From the NCBI GenBank assembly GCA_028583405.1, contig JAPTMU010000116.1:417501-481500 (forward strand): DNA of 64,000 bases. The letters are read 5' to 3'. Position 1 is the first letter of the stretch. Every line of letters starts with the position of its first letter. The notes under the pieces were generated by a model that did not search any database, had not been told where the DNA came from, and worked only from the letters and a program-made list of their open reading frames with translations. A program made the translations under genes and the position numbers. This stretch comes from Pogonophryne albipinna (Eukaryota; Chordata; Actinopteri; Perciformes; Artedidraconidae). Shown piece after piece: positions 10,501 to 22,348 of this stretch.

Positions 10501-13500
10501 AAGAACAGCAGATGGCTTTGGAGCGCATGAAGGCAGAAAACCAGGCCCTTCAAAGTGAGCTCTGTGTTTTACGACCAATGCTCTGCGTGGCAAAAACGAA
10601 AGTGGAGTTGGAGTTGGAGAGCTATCTCGAATTGGAGAGAGGCGAGACCAGGAAGATCACAACAGCCCTGAAAAAGGCGGAAGATCTCCTGGCGACTGAG
10701 CGCCTTCAATTCAAGCAAAAGATCTTCCAGGATGTCAAGCATCAAACCTCGACAAACAAAGAACAGCAGATGGCTTTGGAGCGCATGAAGGCAGAAAAAG
10801 ACGCCCTTCAAAGTGAGCTCCGTGCTATAAGACCAATGCTCTGTGTGGCAAAAACGCACATGGAGTTGGAGAGCTATCTCGAATTGGAGAGAGGCGAGAC
10901 CAGGAAGATCACAACAGCCCTGAAAAAGGCGGAAGATCTCCTGGCGACTGAGCGCCTTCAATTCAAGCAAAAGATCCTCCAGGATGTCAAGCATCAAACC
11001 TCGACAAACAAAGAACAGCAGATGGCTTTGGAGCGCATGAAGGCAGAAAACCAGGCCCTTCAAAGTGAGCTCTGTGTTTTACGACCAATGCTCTGTGTGG
11101 CAAAAACGAACGTGGAGTTGGAGAGCCATCTCAAATTGGAGAGAGGCGAGACCAGGAAGATCACAACAGCCCTGAAAAAGGCGCAAGATCTCCTGGCGAT
11201 TGAGCACCTTAAATTCAAGCTAGAGATCCTCCAGGATGTCAAGCATCAAACCTCGACAAACAAAGAACAGCAGATGGCTTTGGAGCGCATGAAGGCAGCA
11301 AAAGACGCCCTTCAAAGTGAGCTCCGTGCTATAAGACCAATGCTCTGTGTGGCAAAAACGCACATGGAGTTGGAGAGCTATCTCGAATTGGAGAGAGGCG
11401 AGACCAGGAAGATCACAACAGCCCTGAAAAAGGCGCAAGATCTCCTGGCGACTGAGCACCTTCAATTCAAGCAAGAGATCCTCCAGGATGTCAAGCATCA
11501 AACCTCGACAAACAAAGAACAGCAGATGGCTTTGGAGCGCATGAAGGCAGAAAACCAGGCCCTTCAAAGTGAGCTCTGTGTTTTACGACCAATGCTCTGT
11601 GTGGCAAAAACGAACGTGGAGTTGGAGAGCCATCTCAAATTGGAGAGAGGCGAGACCAGGAAGATCACAACAGCCCTGAAAAAGGCGCAAGATCTCCTGG
11701 CGACTGAGCACCTTCAATTCAAGCAAGAGATCCTCCAGGATGTCAAGCATCAAACCTCGACAAACAAAGAACAGCAGATGGCTTTGGAGCGCATGAAGGC
11801 AGAAAAAGACGCCCTTCAAAGTGAGCTCCATGCTATAAGACCAATGCTCTGTGTGGCAAAAACGCACATGGAGTTGGAGTTGGAGAGCTATCTCGAATTG
11901 GAGAGAGGCGAGACCAGGAAGATCACAACAGCCCTGAAAAAGGCGGAAGATCTCCTGGCGACTGAGCGCCTTCAATTCAAGCAAAAGATCCTCCAGGATG
12001 TCAAGCATCAAACCTCGACAAACAAAGAACAGCAGATGGCTTTGGAGCGCATGAAGGCAGAAAACCAGGCCCTTCAAAGTGAGCTCTGTGTTTTACGACC
12101 AATGCTCTGTGTGGCAAAAACGAACGTGGAGTTGGAGAGCCATCTCAAATTGGAGAGAGGCGAGACCAGGAAGATCACAACAGCCCTGAAAAAGGCGCAA
12201 GATCTCCTGGCGACTGAGCACCTTCAATTCAAGCAAGAGATCCTCCAGGATGTCAAGCATCAAACCTCGACAAACAAAGAACAGCAGATGGCTTTGGAGC
12301 GCATGAAGGCAGAAAACCAGGCCCTTCAAAGTGAGCTCTGTGTTTTACGACCAATGCTCTGTGTGGCAAAAACGAACGTGGAGTTGGAGAGCCATCTCAA
12401 ATTGGAGAGAGGCGAGACCAGGAAGATCACAACAGCCCTGAAAAAGGCGCAAGATCTCCTGGCGACTGAGCGCCTTCAATTCCAGCGAAAGATCCTCCAG
12501 GATCTCAAGCATCAAACCTCCCTAGACAAAGACAAGCAACTCACATTGGAGCGCATGAAGGTAGACAAAGAGGCCTTTAAAAGTGAGCTCCATGCTGTAA
12601 AACTTATGCTGGATTTGTCAAAAACTAACCTGGAGTTGGAGTTTGAGAGCAATCTCGAATTTGAGAGAGCAGAGACCAGGAAGACCACAGCAGCCCTGAA
12701 AAAGGCGGAAGATATCCTGCAGACTGAGCGCCTCCGATTCCAGCGAGAGATCACTGACCTCCAGGAGACAGAGAAATCGAAAACGACCTGTCTCGCTCAA
12801 CTGGAAGCACAAACTAGTACGCTCATGGGCGCTCTAAATGAGGCTCAGCAGGAGCTGAAGATCAGGACTCTCCAGTGGCAGGAGGAGAACATTGTTCTCA
12901 CTGCAAAGCTGGAGGTATCCCATGTCATCCATCTTGCCCAGCTAGAGATGCATGCATCGGAAAAAAAGACCTTTGTGTCTTTGCTTCAGAAAAAAGCAGA
13001 AGAACATCTTGAATGGGATCATGTCCTTGAACAGCTGATGGAGGAGGTTGGGAAAACAAAGACTTCCTACGAGACTCAGCTCGAGGAGCAGCAGCAGGCA
13101 AATAAAAAGCTTGTGGACAATCTGAGCGAGGCTGTGCAGAAGATGGAGCGTAATTGCATCCACTTGGAGGAGGACAGGTTGACCGTCCTGCGGGACAAAG
13201 AAAGGCTGAAATATAATCAGCAGATGGAGAAGGAGAAGTGGCAGGAAACAGAGAGCTACCTAAAGTCTCAGATTGAGTGCCAAACCCTCAAAAAGAAGGA
13301 GAAGAAGAAGTGGTTCAAGTGGAAAGGGAACAGGCCAACCCTCCGTCAGGACTCAACAAACGTGTCGCACGACCTGCAAAAGAAAGGGCAGAAGTGGAAG
13401 AGCTGTAAGTCGACCTTCCTTCAGGCCTCACTGAGGCTTGAAAGGAGTCTGCAGGAGCGGGAGCAAGTGTGGCAAGAGGAGAAATCCACCCTGCTTCAAA

Positions 13501-13646
13501 GCACAGACTGGCCGACAAACCATCTGCAGGCGAAAGAGCAAGAGTGGCAGAAAGCAGAATCCTCCTTGAAGTCCCAGCTGACGGACCTTCAGAGTCTGAA
13601 CTCCAAGAAGAAGAAGGAGAAGACCTGGTTCAAGGGCTTCTTCTAA
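7584..13646 (+). CDS. Giant repetitive coiled-coil protein, 2,020 aa, single exon
   Basis: I do not recognise the family. The open frame extends upstream to an ATG at 7371, but I place the start at 7584: this ATG has A at -3 and G at +4, and the protein then begins with the acidic, non-repetitive MELIDFNSTEEDPPINFF. Layout: unique N-terminal region (residues 1-140), 18 near-identical repeats of 84 or 86 residues (about 141-1664), a decayed nineteenth repeat, then a unique, Glu/Lys/Gln-rich coiled-coil tail. The tail has two Lys-rich Trp-Phe motifs, KKKEKKKWFKWKG internally and KKKKEKTWFKGFF at the very C-terminus. No signal peptide or membrane segment is seen, so it is probably cytoplasmic or nuclear. 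The 6-kb intron-free frame and a polyA signal 60 bp after the stop suggest a retrogene-like or naturally intronless gene. It faces mib1 (-) tail to tail. Resemblance to golgin or myosin-tail proteins would only reflect coiled-coil composition. Confidence 0.85.
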   Translation: MELIDFNSTEEDPPINFFLSSLEEQIRVELHDSKARLTPSKSEGRVHLEIQEDLLANLLDSLQERREDDKCSPKQEGMQKEICSLQAHFTESVSEVECLKSQLIKIRPMLRKAHEDLVQQTATNKVQQMVLEHMKAAKDALQSELRAIRPMLGVAKTHMELELESYLELERGETRKITTALKKAEDLLATERLQFKQKIFQDVKHQTSTNKEQQMALERMKEENQALQSELCVLRPMLCVAKTNVELESHLKLERGETRKITTALKKAEDLLATERLQFKQKIFQDVKHQTSTNKEQQMALERMKAENQALQSELCVLRPMLCVAKTKVELELESYLELERGETRKITTALKKAEDLLATERLQFKQKIFQDVKHQTSTNKEQQMALERMKAEKDALQSELRAIRPMLCVAKTHMELESYLELERGETRKITTALKKAEDLLATERLQFKQKIFQDVKHQTSTNKEQQMALERMKEENQALQSELCVLRPMLCVAKTNVELESHLKLERGETRKITTALKKAEDLLATERLQFKQKIFQDVKHQTSTNKEQQMALERMKAENQALQSELCVLRPMLCVAKTKVELELESYLELERGETRKITTALKKAEDLLATERLQFKQKIFQDVKHQTSTNKEQQMALERMKAEKDALQSELRAIRPMLCVAKTHMEFESYLELERGETRKITTALKKAEDLLATERLQFKQKIFQDVIHQTSTNKEQQMALERMKEENQALQSELCVLRPMLCVAKTKVELELESYLELERGETRKITTALKKAEDLLATERLQFKQKIFQDVKHQTSTNKEQQMALERMKAEKDALQSELRAIRPMLCVAKTHMELESYLELERGETRKITTALKKAEDLLATERLQFKQKIFQDVKHQTSTNKEQQMALERMKEENQALQSELCVLRPMLCVAKTNVELESHLKLERGETRKITTALKKAEDLLATERLQFKQKIFQDVKHQTSTNKEQQMALERMKAENQALQSELCVLRPMLCVAKTKVELELESYLELERGETRKITTALKKAEDLLATERLQFKQKIFQDVKHQTSTNKEQQMALERMKAEKDALQSELRAIRPMLCVAKTHMELESYLELERGETRKITTALKKAEDLLATERLQFKQKILQDVKHQTSTNKEQQMALERMKAENQALQSELCVLRPMLCVAKTNVELESHLKLERGETRKITTALKKAQDLLAIEHLKFKLEILQDVKHQTSTNKEQQMALERMKAAKDALQSELRAIRPMLCVAKTHMELESYLELERGETRKITTALKKAQDLLATEHLQFKQEILQDVKHQTSTNKEQQMALERMKAENQALQSELCVLRPMLCVAKTNVELESHLKLERGETRKITTALKKAQDLLATEHLQFKQEILQDVKHQTSTNKEQQMALERMKAEKDALQSELHAIRPMLCVAKTHMELELESYLELERGETRKITTALKKAEDLLATERLQFKQKILQDVKHQTSTNKEQQMALERMKAENQALQSELCVLRPMLCVAKTNVELESHLKLERGETRKITTALKKAQDLLATEHLQFKQEILQDVKHQTSTNKEQQMALERMKAENQALQSELCVLRPMLCVAKTNVELESHLKLERGETRKITTALKKAQDLLATERLQFQRKILQDLKHQTSLDKDKQLTLERMKVDKEAFKSELHAVKLMLDLSKTNLELEFESNLEFERAETRKTTAALKKAEDILQTERLRFQREITDLQETEKSKTTCLAQLEAQTSTLMGALNEAQQELKIRTLQWQEENIVLTAKLEVSHVIHLAQLEMHASEKKTFVSLLQKKAEEHLEWDHVLEQLMEEVGKTKTSYETQLEEQQQANKKLVDNLSEAVQKMERNCIHLEEDRLTVLRDKERLKYNQQMEKEKWQETESYLKSQIECQTLKKKEKKKWFKWKGNRPTLRQDSTNVSHDLQKKGQKWKSCKSTFLQASLRLERSLQEREQVWQEEKSTLLQSTDWPTNHLQAKEQEWQKAESSLKSQLTDLQSLNSKKKKEKTWFKGFF
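8004..12575 (+). repeat. 18-unit coding tandem repeat (252/258 bp) with higher-order order
   Basis: Twelve units of 84 codons and six of 86 codons add up to exactly 4,572 bp. Three variants can be told apart by residues after MLCVAKT: A (HMELESYLELERG, preceded by RAIRP), B (NVELESHLKLERG, preceded by CVLRP) and C (KVELELESYLELERG). Their order is A B C A B C A C A B C A B A B A B B, where units 1 and 16 are A-like with the C-type ELELES insertion. Units 1-11 share the KKAEDLL / KIFQD form. Later units carry KKAQDLL or KILQD/EILQD forms, so the array has an older right end and a recently homogenised left part. Flanking decayed units lie at about 7875-8003 and 12,576-12,780. Confidence 0.95.
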
Positions 13647-13704
13647 AACCCTGCTCCGAGTGTTGGCACTGGGTCTGTAAGGCCACAGCAACACATTAAG
13701 CTTT

Positions 13705-13710
13705 AATAAA
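13705..13710 (+). terminator. Polyadenylation signal of the coiled-coil gene
   Basis: AATAAA lies 59 bp after the stop codon, a plausible short 3' UTR. Confidence 0.6.
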
Positions 13711-13957
13711 ACTGCTAAAAGCATGTTAGGTTTATCTGTCGGTTGTTGTTAAACATACTTTTTGTTAAATTATAAATCAGGGTAAAAGCATTGAACTGAA
13801 CAAAAGTAGACAACTTTTCAAGATTTTAAATTGGTCCAAATGTAAGGATTTCTGTCAAGAAACACTCATTTAAAACACTTAGCTTCTTCCAAGCCAAGAA
13901 AGGCCCTTCAAAATAAATACAATACTGATGTTTTTTTTAATAAAACAAAACTATAGA

Positions 13958-14348
13958 TTAAAGGTTGGGTAGGTAATTTTGGAGAAACCAGCTCGAGTGC
14001 GCTAGAATTTGAAAATACACAGCCGGAACAAATCTGCCACTTCCTTACAGAGCCCCTCCTCCAACACACACAAACGCGCACATGACCAATGAGGGCACGA
14101 GATAAGTGTGTGCACAGATGGAAGGCTGACAGGCAGGTAGGCCATCCAGTTATTTTTAGCCGGGCCGGCTCAAATGATTGGTCGTGCTTTTTACAGCGCC
14201 ACAGCTTCCACAGGTGACATTTTTGTATGGATATTTTGTCAAAGCACTTAAGATATTCATTGCTATCGGGATGTTAAGAGCATTCCATGGAATATAACAA
14301 AAAGTGTATCTCGAGCCGGTTTCTCCAACTTACCTACCCCACCTTTAA
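13958..14348. mobile_element. TTAA-flanked MITE, copy 1
   Basis: TTAA at 13,958 and 14,345 bounds an element whose ends, aggttgggtaggtaattttg and its inverted counterpart, form terminal repeats of about 35 bp (containing ggagaaaccagctcgag). TTAA duplications point to a piggyBac- or Kolobok-type source. A second copy with the same interior is at 35,806-36,156. Confidence 0.85.
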
Positions 14349-15304
14349 TTGTTAAGTAGTGAGTAAGTCTATGTTACATAGATTTAGTTATTAAACAAAA
14401 ACATGGACATTTTAAACAGTAAAGCACATATAATTCACAAATTGGTCAACATTAGCAATCTTAAATCAAACAAACCAAAAACACTATGATATCATTGGAT
14501 GCTGTAGTAATAATATTTGTCGTTTGAAATGAAAAACCGCTGTAGGAGAAAACATGTTAAAGCGACTGCTGTCCACATTTGTTTTTGGTCACAAAGCAGC
14601 GGCTGCGATTCACGTCACTGTCTATCACTGTAACAGGTAAACCCATTGTTCTAAAGACAGACTTGACTTTAAAATGACACCATAGACATGACACCAGACC
14701 ACAGCCATCGTCTTTGCCTCATGCCAAGTCGCAGAGATCCGAGAAGAAATAAAAAGGTGTCAGAGTCTCCCCTGCAGCCATTGACGGGGCGAGAGGGTGA
14801 CAGCATGATGGATGTCTTGTTATGAGCTTCTGCAAACTGCTGCTGTATGTGAGCCGGCCCAAAGATGTCCAGGTTATGAATGGACTAGTCAATGAGCGAG
14901 AACATAAATGGCCTTTGGTCATAATCTCTTAAAATGAGAAGGGAGATGTCACCGCTCACTGGAGAAGATGCATCGCTCAATTTGGGTGTCTCTCATCTTT
15001 CCTGGGGTTTTCTTTTACTCCTCTTTGATTAGCATAGCTGACCTATCACACACTGGTGCTGAGTCATTAGGTGTTAGCATTTTCAATTACCTCACACCTC
15101 CCATCTCTGCCACCCCGTCTCCTCTGTGAGGCAGACACTGCACAGCAGGAGAAAAGCAACAAAATGCTAATTTCCTGCTTATAAAAAGGCTAACTACATC
15201 TGAGCTCCACTTGAAAAGAAAACAAAAAAAACAAGCAAATGAACAAAGCGGTAGAAGCTATAAAAACAAACAGTCCTTCTAATGTCCCATGGTTCATGTA
15301 GAAC
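14349..15304. other. Spacer between convergent gene ends, nothing recognised
   Basis: No transposon or ORF is recognised. It is low in repeats compared with the rest of the first 50 kb, as expected for DNA next to a host 3' UTR. Confidence 0.35.
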
Positions 15305-17308
15305 TTTATTTCAGCTATATGGTTGTTTTTAAAAGCACTTATTAGCAATACAGACTGAACGGTTTCCATGATACACGTCGTACTGCATATGTCAAACATT
15401 CATGCCAAAGGAAATACTGATACATAATCAACTGGACAGTTACAGGTATTGAAAATAAAGTACAAAATAGGCTTTTTCATAACAACCATAACAAGAAAAC
15501 ACTACCATAAAGCGTAATAGTGCTTCTAGCTTAAAGTGTTATCATGACAAATGAAAGGAATCAAAACCGTTCTCAAAAAAGTAGCTTTCAGTCGTAAAAG
15601 AGGGAGAAAAAAATGCTTGTATGGGCTTGCAAATTCCCACATAGCGGAGCAAGCTAGCTATCTTGCTGAGTCTCCACATGGGCAACTGCCTTTTAAAAGA
15701 GGTACGGCAAGTTCTGTCTTTAAAAAATCATTAGCTTTCCTCCCAAATAAAACATTGGTGAAAAGATACTTGACACTTTTGACAACAAAATGTCTTTTTT
15801 TCTGTTTCACAAAGAACACGTTAGGCTTACAGAGACCTATTTTAGCGAAATATGCTTCTACCGATGATTGCTAGAAAGCTATTTCCAACAGAAAGCAAAC
15901 GGAAAAACATCACAAACGTGTCTCAACATTAATATCAAAGCAGAATGTTATTGAGATTTTGAGGCTACATATTAGGAAGGCAGTGAAACTTATGAATCCT
16001 ATCTTTTTGGGCAGCAATACAAAATAATTTAATCTACATTTTCATTTTAGTGTTCTAATAGATTGTACTCTCTAGCTTAATAGATGTCAATTTTGAAATA
16101 AAGGAAATACACTTAAATTAAAAAGATAATACAAGATAAACAGCACCTTATCCCCATACAAGTTATTTATGATTTTTGGAAGCAAATGGCAAAGTCGTCG
16201 ATGGTAAATTAGCAATGCTCGTTGAATTGTACATTTTTTTGTCAGAAAATACCGCCAACTCTTAACAGTTTAACATCAAGGTGTGACAAGATACTCTAGA
16301 GAAGTGTTTGCATCGGGTTGAGCTGTGTGTACAACAAACATGTACAACAGGGACTGATCACTGGACAGAAGCTCAGTGTGTGTGTGTGTGTGTTTACTGC
16401 CATCTCTGTGGTGTGCTACCTTGCAGTTACTACACCTCCACCTGTGTTTTAACACCGAGTAAAAGAGGACCTCCAGAGTCAGTGCAGCAAAGAGCTTTTA
16501 CCCTGACTCAGCTTTTCTTGTGCAAAACTGTCACGACTGGTCTTTAACTGCAAGGAGTCGACCTACAGCGTGTCACAACAGCCAAACTGAACACAGACAT
16601 GAAGCGAAAACACTCACTGAACCTTAAAGTTGAGCAAACAATAATGTGTATAAAACAACTTGCCATACTGTCGTGAAAATTAAGTACTTAAAATCCACAT
16701 CTGGAGCTTCCGATACCAATACACGTGCATAAAGATTTACAAATACAATAAAACTTGATTGCAGCTGGCACTGACTGCGACAGATGCGTGAGAACTTTAC
16801 ATCACAGGTAACAGGCCGACCTCTGCATCAATTCTTCTAGACTTATGAATTTGCTGAGAACTGTTCCATAAACTGTTCATATCCAAGACTAAGAGGCCAA
16901 AGAAGCCACCGTAGACTTAAGGAGAGACAAATGACTTTCACATATCAAGTAAAAACTGAGAAAATGACACAGAAAATGTAACGAGAAGGGGAAAAGTAGG
17001 TATAGAAAAAAACTAGAGCAAGCATCTTTCTTGTTGCAGTGCGGACTCACGACAGAACAGCAAAACTGATGTAAGTCAATTCATAATTGTTTTCCTTGTA
17101 ACAGAAATTCCATCTGAAGACAATCAAGCCATTAAGAGAGCATTTGCTGTGTCCAATAAGACATTTGAGGACGCCCTTAGCTGGCTGACCCGGTGAGGTG
17201 TGGATGGTGGAGCAGCGGCAGCAGCTGGTGTGATTGTGGCTTTACTGGCATGGACGCTGTGAGCTTTAAGAGAAGAGAAAAAAGTCTGTGGGGGGTGCGA
17301 TAGGGGGT
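15305..17308 (-). other. mib1: Probable mib1 3' UTR remnant
   Basis: This follows the mib1 stop codon on the minus strand. The first AATAAA after a long uninterrupted stretch is at 15,305-15,310 (minus strand), giving a possible 3' UTR of about 2.0 kb. The region is free of recognisable transposons apart from a short (TG)n run near 16,377. The exact polyA site is inference. Confidence 0.45.
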
Positions 17309-18102
<794 letters not shown>

Positions 18103-18110
18103 TCCTATAT

Positions 18111-19290
18111 GTTCATGAAAACTCCCCAGGAGACACCAACACAAACGTGACCGAGGGGAGTCCGGCGTTTGCTGCATGAGTTGCACTGTATGATCTGTGG
18201 TGTAGTGGGCTGTCACTCAAAAGCTGAGTAGCCAATGGGGACACACCCCTGAAAGTCCGGCCCACCTGGGATGTTTGTGTCAAAATCGAAAACAAAAAAT
18301 GAGGGAGCGCAAACGAGAGAGCTGCAGCGAGAGCAAAAGTCTGATCATTGAGAACGAAGAAACAAGAACTGCAAACAAAAACCTAGCCTATGTTAAAACA
18401 AAGAAAAAAGACTTATAGTTTACATGATTACACAAATGATTTGTTTGCAACTTCTAGTTTTATTTTTGAAATTTATTTTATTTTGCTTGACTCAGTTTTT
18501 TTTTCTTTTAAACTCATAGTTTTGCTTTATTCTGAGAGTGTTGCTTTATCTTTATGATACAAAACTAATCCCATACTGTAAGGCTATACATGTATCCACA
18601 TAGTGTGTGATATGTTTGTGTATACAGTACAGCTCTCAACATGCCCAGACTTGTAGTGATTTTCACCTCTTTTAATACTTTTCGCCTCATTCTGAAAGAA
18701 AGAGGTGAAATGTGCTAACGTGACGGCCATCTTGGTGTTGGTGACGTGTGCGAGACCAGAGATAGTTCATTGAGCGTTTCACACAAAATAATGTGTTACT
18801 TCACATTTTTACGACACATTTTTATTTTTTTGACTTGCAAAATTATCTTTTAAATTGACAAACATCATATGTGTAATTCGTGGCACAATTCAAACGGAAT
18901 CGAAAGATAATCTTTCTCTCGCCATTGACTTCAATACATAATTTTTCCGAAATAAGGTCCCATGGAGGTCCCCCGGAAAGGGAGGGACTTCGCCCCCTCC
19001 GTGCTGTCCCCTCAGAGGAAATGGGAAAACGGGATAAGACCTATGGACTCCACGTTGTCTCAATGATCCACACTGTTAATATGAGAGGAAAATAAATGTT
19101 TTAGGAAATTAAAAATATGAAGTTTACAATTAAAACACAGCTCAGGGGCAGTCATGGACGATAGGTTACAAAGAGAAGTAGTTAACTCAGCCTCCATTGA
19201 TTTTCACATCAAATTAGCGTGTTCATAAAATAAGCTATCATGGCTTATACCTGCATATCTAAACAGAATCATGAAAGCCTGTTGGTAGAG
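18111..19290 (-). repeat. Interspersed repeat family X, copy 2 (part 1)
   Basis: Reverse complement of parts of 3285-4262. Block P is at about 18,160-18,595 and block Q at 19,003-19,290. The Q block breaks at gttggtagag and resumes at 27,091 with tcaggcacacgagtccg; the uninterrupted copy reads on directly. A stretch between P and Q (about 18,600-19,000) has no match in copy 1. Confidence 0.75.
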
Positions 19291-19508
19291 GCTGCTTTTT
19301 AAAAAATAAGACTATTGGCCAAAACCAAGTCGTATTTATCTTTTAAAGACTTAGAAAGGGTTATTAATGCCTTCGTAACCTCAAGACTGGATTACTGCAA
19401 CGCTCTATACGTGGGTATGGCCCAGGCCTCATTTAAACGCCTGCAGCTAGTCCAAAACGCAGCTGCACGTCTTCTGACTGGCCACAAAAAGTGTGACCAC
19501 ATCACCCT
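19291..19508 (+). mobile_element. LINE fragment inserted in family X (L2-like C-terminal region)
   Basis: After a short untranslatable piece the frame reads VINAFVTSRLDYCNALY ... KRLQLVQNAAARLLTGHKK, the region just after the reverse transcriptase in L2-type LINEs. It matches the equivalent region of the larger LINE at about 25.24 kb. Its missing 3' end probably resumes at about 26,653, after later insertions. Confidence 0.8.
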
Positions 19509-19553
19509 GAACAACAACAAAAAGCTGGCGTTTTATCCAGTTTGTACACAACG

Positions 19554-19614
19554 ATGGAGAAACTTAACAAGCAGCAGTGGTCCACTGAAGAGACCAGCTA
19601 CCTACTGGGAATCA
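19554..19614 (+). pseudogene. SANT/Myb-like ORF start, split by later insertions
   Basis: An ATG opens MEKLNKQQWSTEETSYLLGI, which looks like the start of a Myb/SANT-like (MADF-type) domain found in accessory proteins of some DNA transposons. The frame is broken here by the MITE that begins at 19,615. A plausible continuation (WSSEEVQRKLE) appears right after the MITE's far end, at about 26,395-26,430. The element to which it belongs was not delimited. Confidence 0.45.
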
Positions 19615-22348
19615 GGGGGGTATACTACGAAGCAGGATTTTCACTTAGCCGGCTAACTTCAGGGAAAACTCTGGGTTTCCGGTCCTATGAAGCTGGTTCT
19701 CTTTTTAGCAGGCTAGATCTCCATGGTAACTTATGTTGTGCGGCTAACCTGGGGGGTATACCACGAAGCAGGATTTTCGTTTAGCAAGATAACTTCTGGG
19801 ATTTCCGGTACTACGAAGCTGGTTCACTTTTTAGCGGGCTAGAGCTCCATGGTGACTTATCCTGGAACCTAGTCTGTGCTCCGAAGCAGGATAGGTTCCA
19901 GGATAAGAGCTCAACTCAGTGAAAGCACCGCCTGCTGACCAATCAGAGCTCAGTGTGCGGAGGAAATACAGTTTAAACTGCCGTTGCAGGAAAGACGGCG
20001 GGCCAAAATCACCGACTGTGTGAACGTGAAAATGAATAGAACGTCACCTCCCATCTTCAGAGCAATCTGACTATTATAACTATACTATTATGTTAAGAAA
20101 GCTTAATTAAATATCTGCCACAACATAAGTAACCGGATCAAAGTAACATTACGTTGCCTACAGTCCGCGGCACTGTGAGTGCAGACGTCGACGTGTCCCA
20201 TTATCATTCATATCACATAATGTATCATATATTTCCTTATCTGAGTCAGCTGAGCCGTATCTGGCCGTGCAACACTCACAGTGTCACATACTGTATACAG
20301 AAGTATTATTTTAAGCAACACATTAAGTTGACGCAACACTCGAGTCAAATGTAATTAAAGTCAGATCCACTCGTGTCTTGGACGGGGTAGTGATATCATA
20401 AACCTGTTAATGTACGCATTCAAACACTTTTTCTTTTACCAGCTGTATTCACCTTGCAGGTGCAGCTATGCGGCTTTTATCCTGGATAAAGTGTTTAAGT
20501 CATGGATGTTTAAAGTTGAACTTCTTCATATTTGACTAATATTATAGTTGACTTTTCATTCAGGAAGTATGACGCTGCGCTGTCAGTACGCTTGTGATTG
20601 GTCGAATGCTCCAAATACCACCCCTTTCATGTGAACGCGCACCAAACTAGATAGGACACGGCTGGCTTGAGCGATCCACTTGATAACCCGCGTCGTAGCG
20701 AGAGTGCGTATGTTTTGGATTAGGCCAACCGGCTAACTCAAACATATCCAGGTTATGTTGAACCAGCTTCGTAGTACAGGTAGTGATGACAGTTTGACAC
20801 TGAAGCTTCGAACGGAGCTTCAACCCTGGACTTCCTATTTCATAGAAGCAGTGCTTCGAAGCTTGCTTCAAATCACGTGACATATGACGTCAGAAGCAGC
20901 AACTGCTTCAAATCACGTGACATGTGACGTCCGAACCAGCAACTGCTTCATTTCCTGAATTAATCACTTGACTGGTTCGCGGTCCATTCACGCGATTCAA
21001 TGCACTGCCTCGTCTCGATTCTGACAGGTGACAGGTTGAAACAGTTTCGAATTTGAGCGCTTCAACACTTTATGACCGCTCTAAACAATGCGCAATGTGT
21101 GGGTTGTTGTCGTAGTTTGTGTTGTTGCTGTTGAGTTGTTGTTGGTATTGCATTTGAATTGTAGTATCATAGAAGATCATATCACATCTGTTATGAACTT
21201 GGTTACACAAGGATAAGGACTCAAATGCACGACCCGGGAGCCAAAGGTAAAGTATAATTAATATACTTTATTTGTACAAAAAAAAGGTAACAAAAGAAAA
21301 TCACTCTTACGAGATGACAAAAAAGGCTTAAACAAGGAACAACAGAAAATCGCTCACAACGTGAGGAACTAAACTTATAATAAGTTTCAGGAGCAAAGAT
21401 AGGCTTGAATCAAAAAGTGCAAACGCTGAAGAGCAGAACTCTGGCATGAGGACAGGACAAAAACGAACTGACACTGAATGCTGGGAGACTGGGGACTTTA
21501 AACACTCAACAACCATACACAGGTGAACACAATCAGGGGCGGGGCTGATACTGATGAGGGAAGTGAGTCAAGGGACCTGAAATGAGGCGTGAAACAAACA
21601 AAACAGGAAGTGAGCAATAATAACACATAAATATGAAACATGATTATTAACACTTTTGACGGTGCACAACAACATCACATCATAGTCAGAAGTTATCGTG
21701 ACGGCGTGAGAGGACGCTGACGCTGACTGTTCGCCGCTTCTCTGTCCGAAAATCTCGTCTTTCTTTGTGTTAATCTAAGAGTTTCTGACCACTTTCTACT
21801 GCTATAGTTTTCTGATCTGGACATATTTGTTACACCCGATTGCCATTTTTGACGGACGCTTTGGTTTTCTACCCTGCTACACCTGCCATTGTAACCCACC
21901 TGCTAACGCTGCTCCATGCATCAAATAACCAGCCCCACTCTTTGTCCTGCCCCTCCCCGTGGGCCCTGACTCTGGTTCTTTAAACCTCCCGCTCCTGCCG
22001 GTCCCCCCATCTGCTGTAAAGGACAGCCTGCAACTGACCTCTCATCCTGTCTGACGGCTGCCAACAGCTCCACTTTCAGCGCCGCTGGTCTACAACCATA
22101 GCCAGCGCTGTGCTAACGCTAGCATCCTACCGCGGCACTACGATGTTACGATACTCTGTCTCCCAACTTTTTAATCTCAATAACTTTTCTGCGCTTCCTC
22201 TAAGCTTGTCTGTCATCAATTGCCTCGGGCTTCTACGCAGACCGAGGTATGTCCACAGAGGTTCCAAACGCAGATTTGTTTACTCCCAGTCCGGAAAATC
22301 ATCCATAACATCTATCTGGTCGACTAACCGCCATGTCCCACAACTGTC

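Noticed and set aside
8004..12575. CRISPR-like regular array
   Set aside because: Units of 252-258 bp are coding and have no unique spacers; the genome is vertebrate.
7568..12812. Many minus-strand open frames of 78-164 codons under the coiled-coil gene
   Set aside because: They repeat with the 252/258-bp units and are the mirror of the coding strand; no independent evidence.
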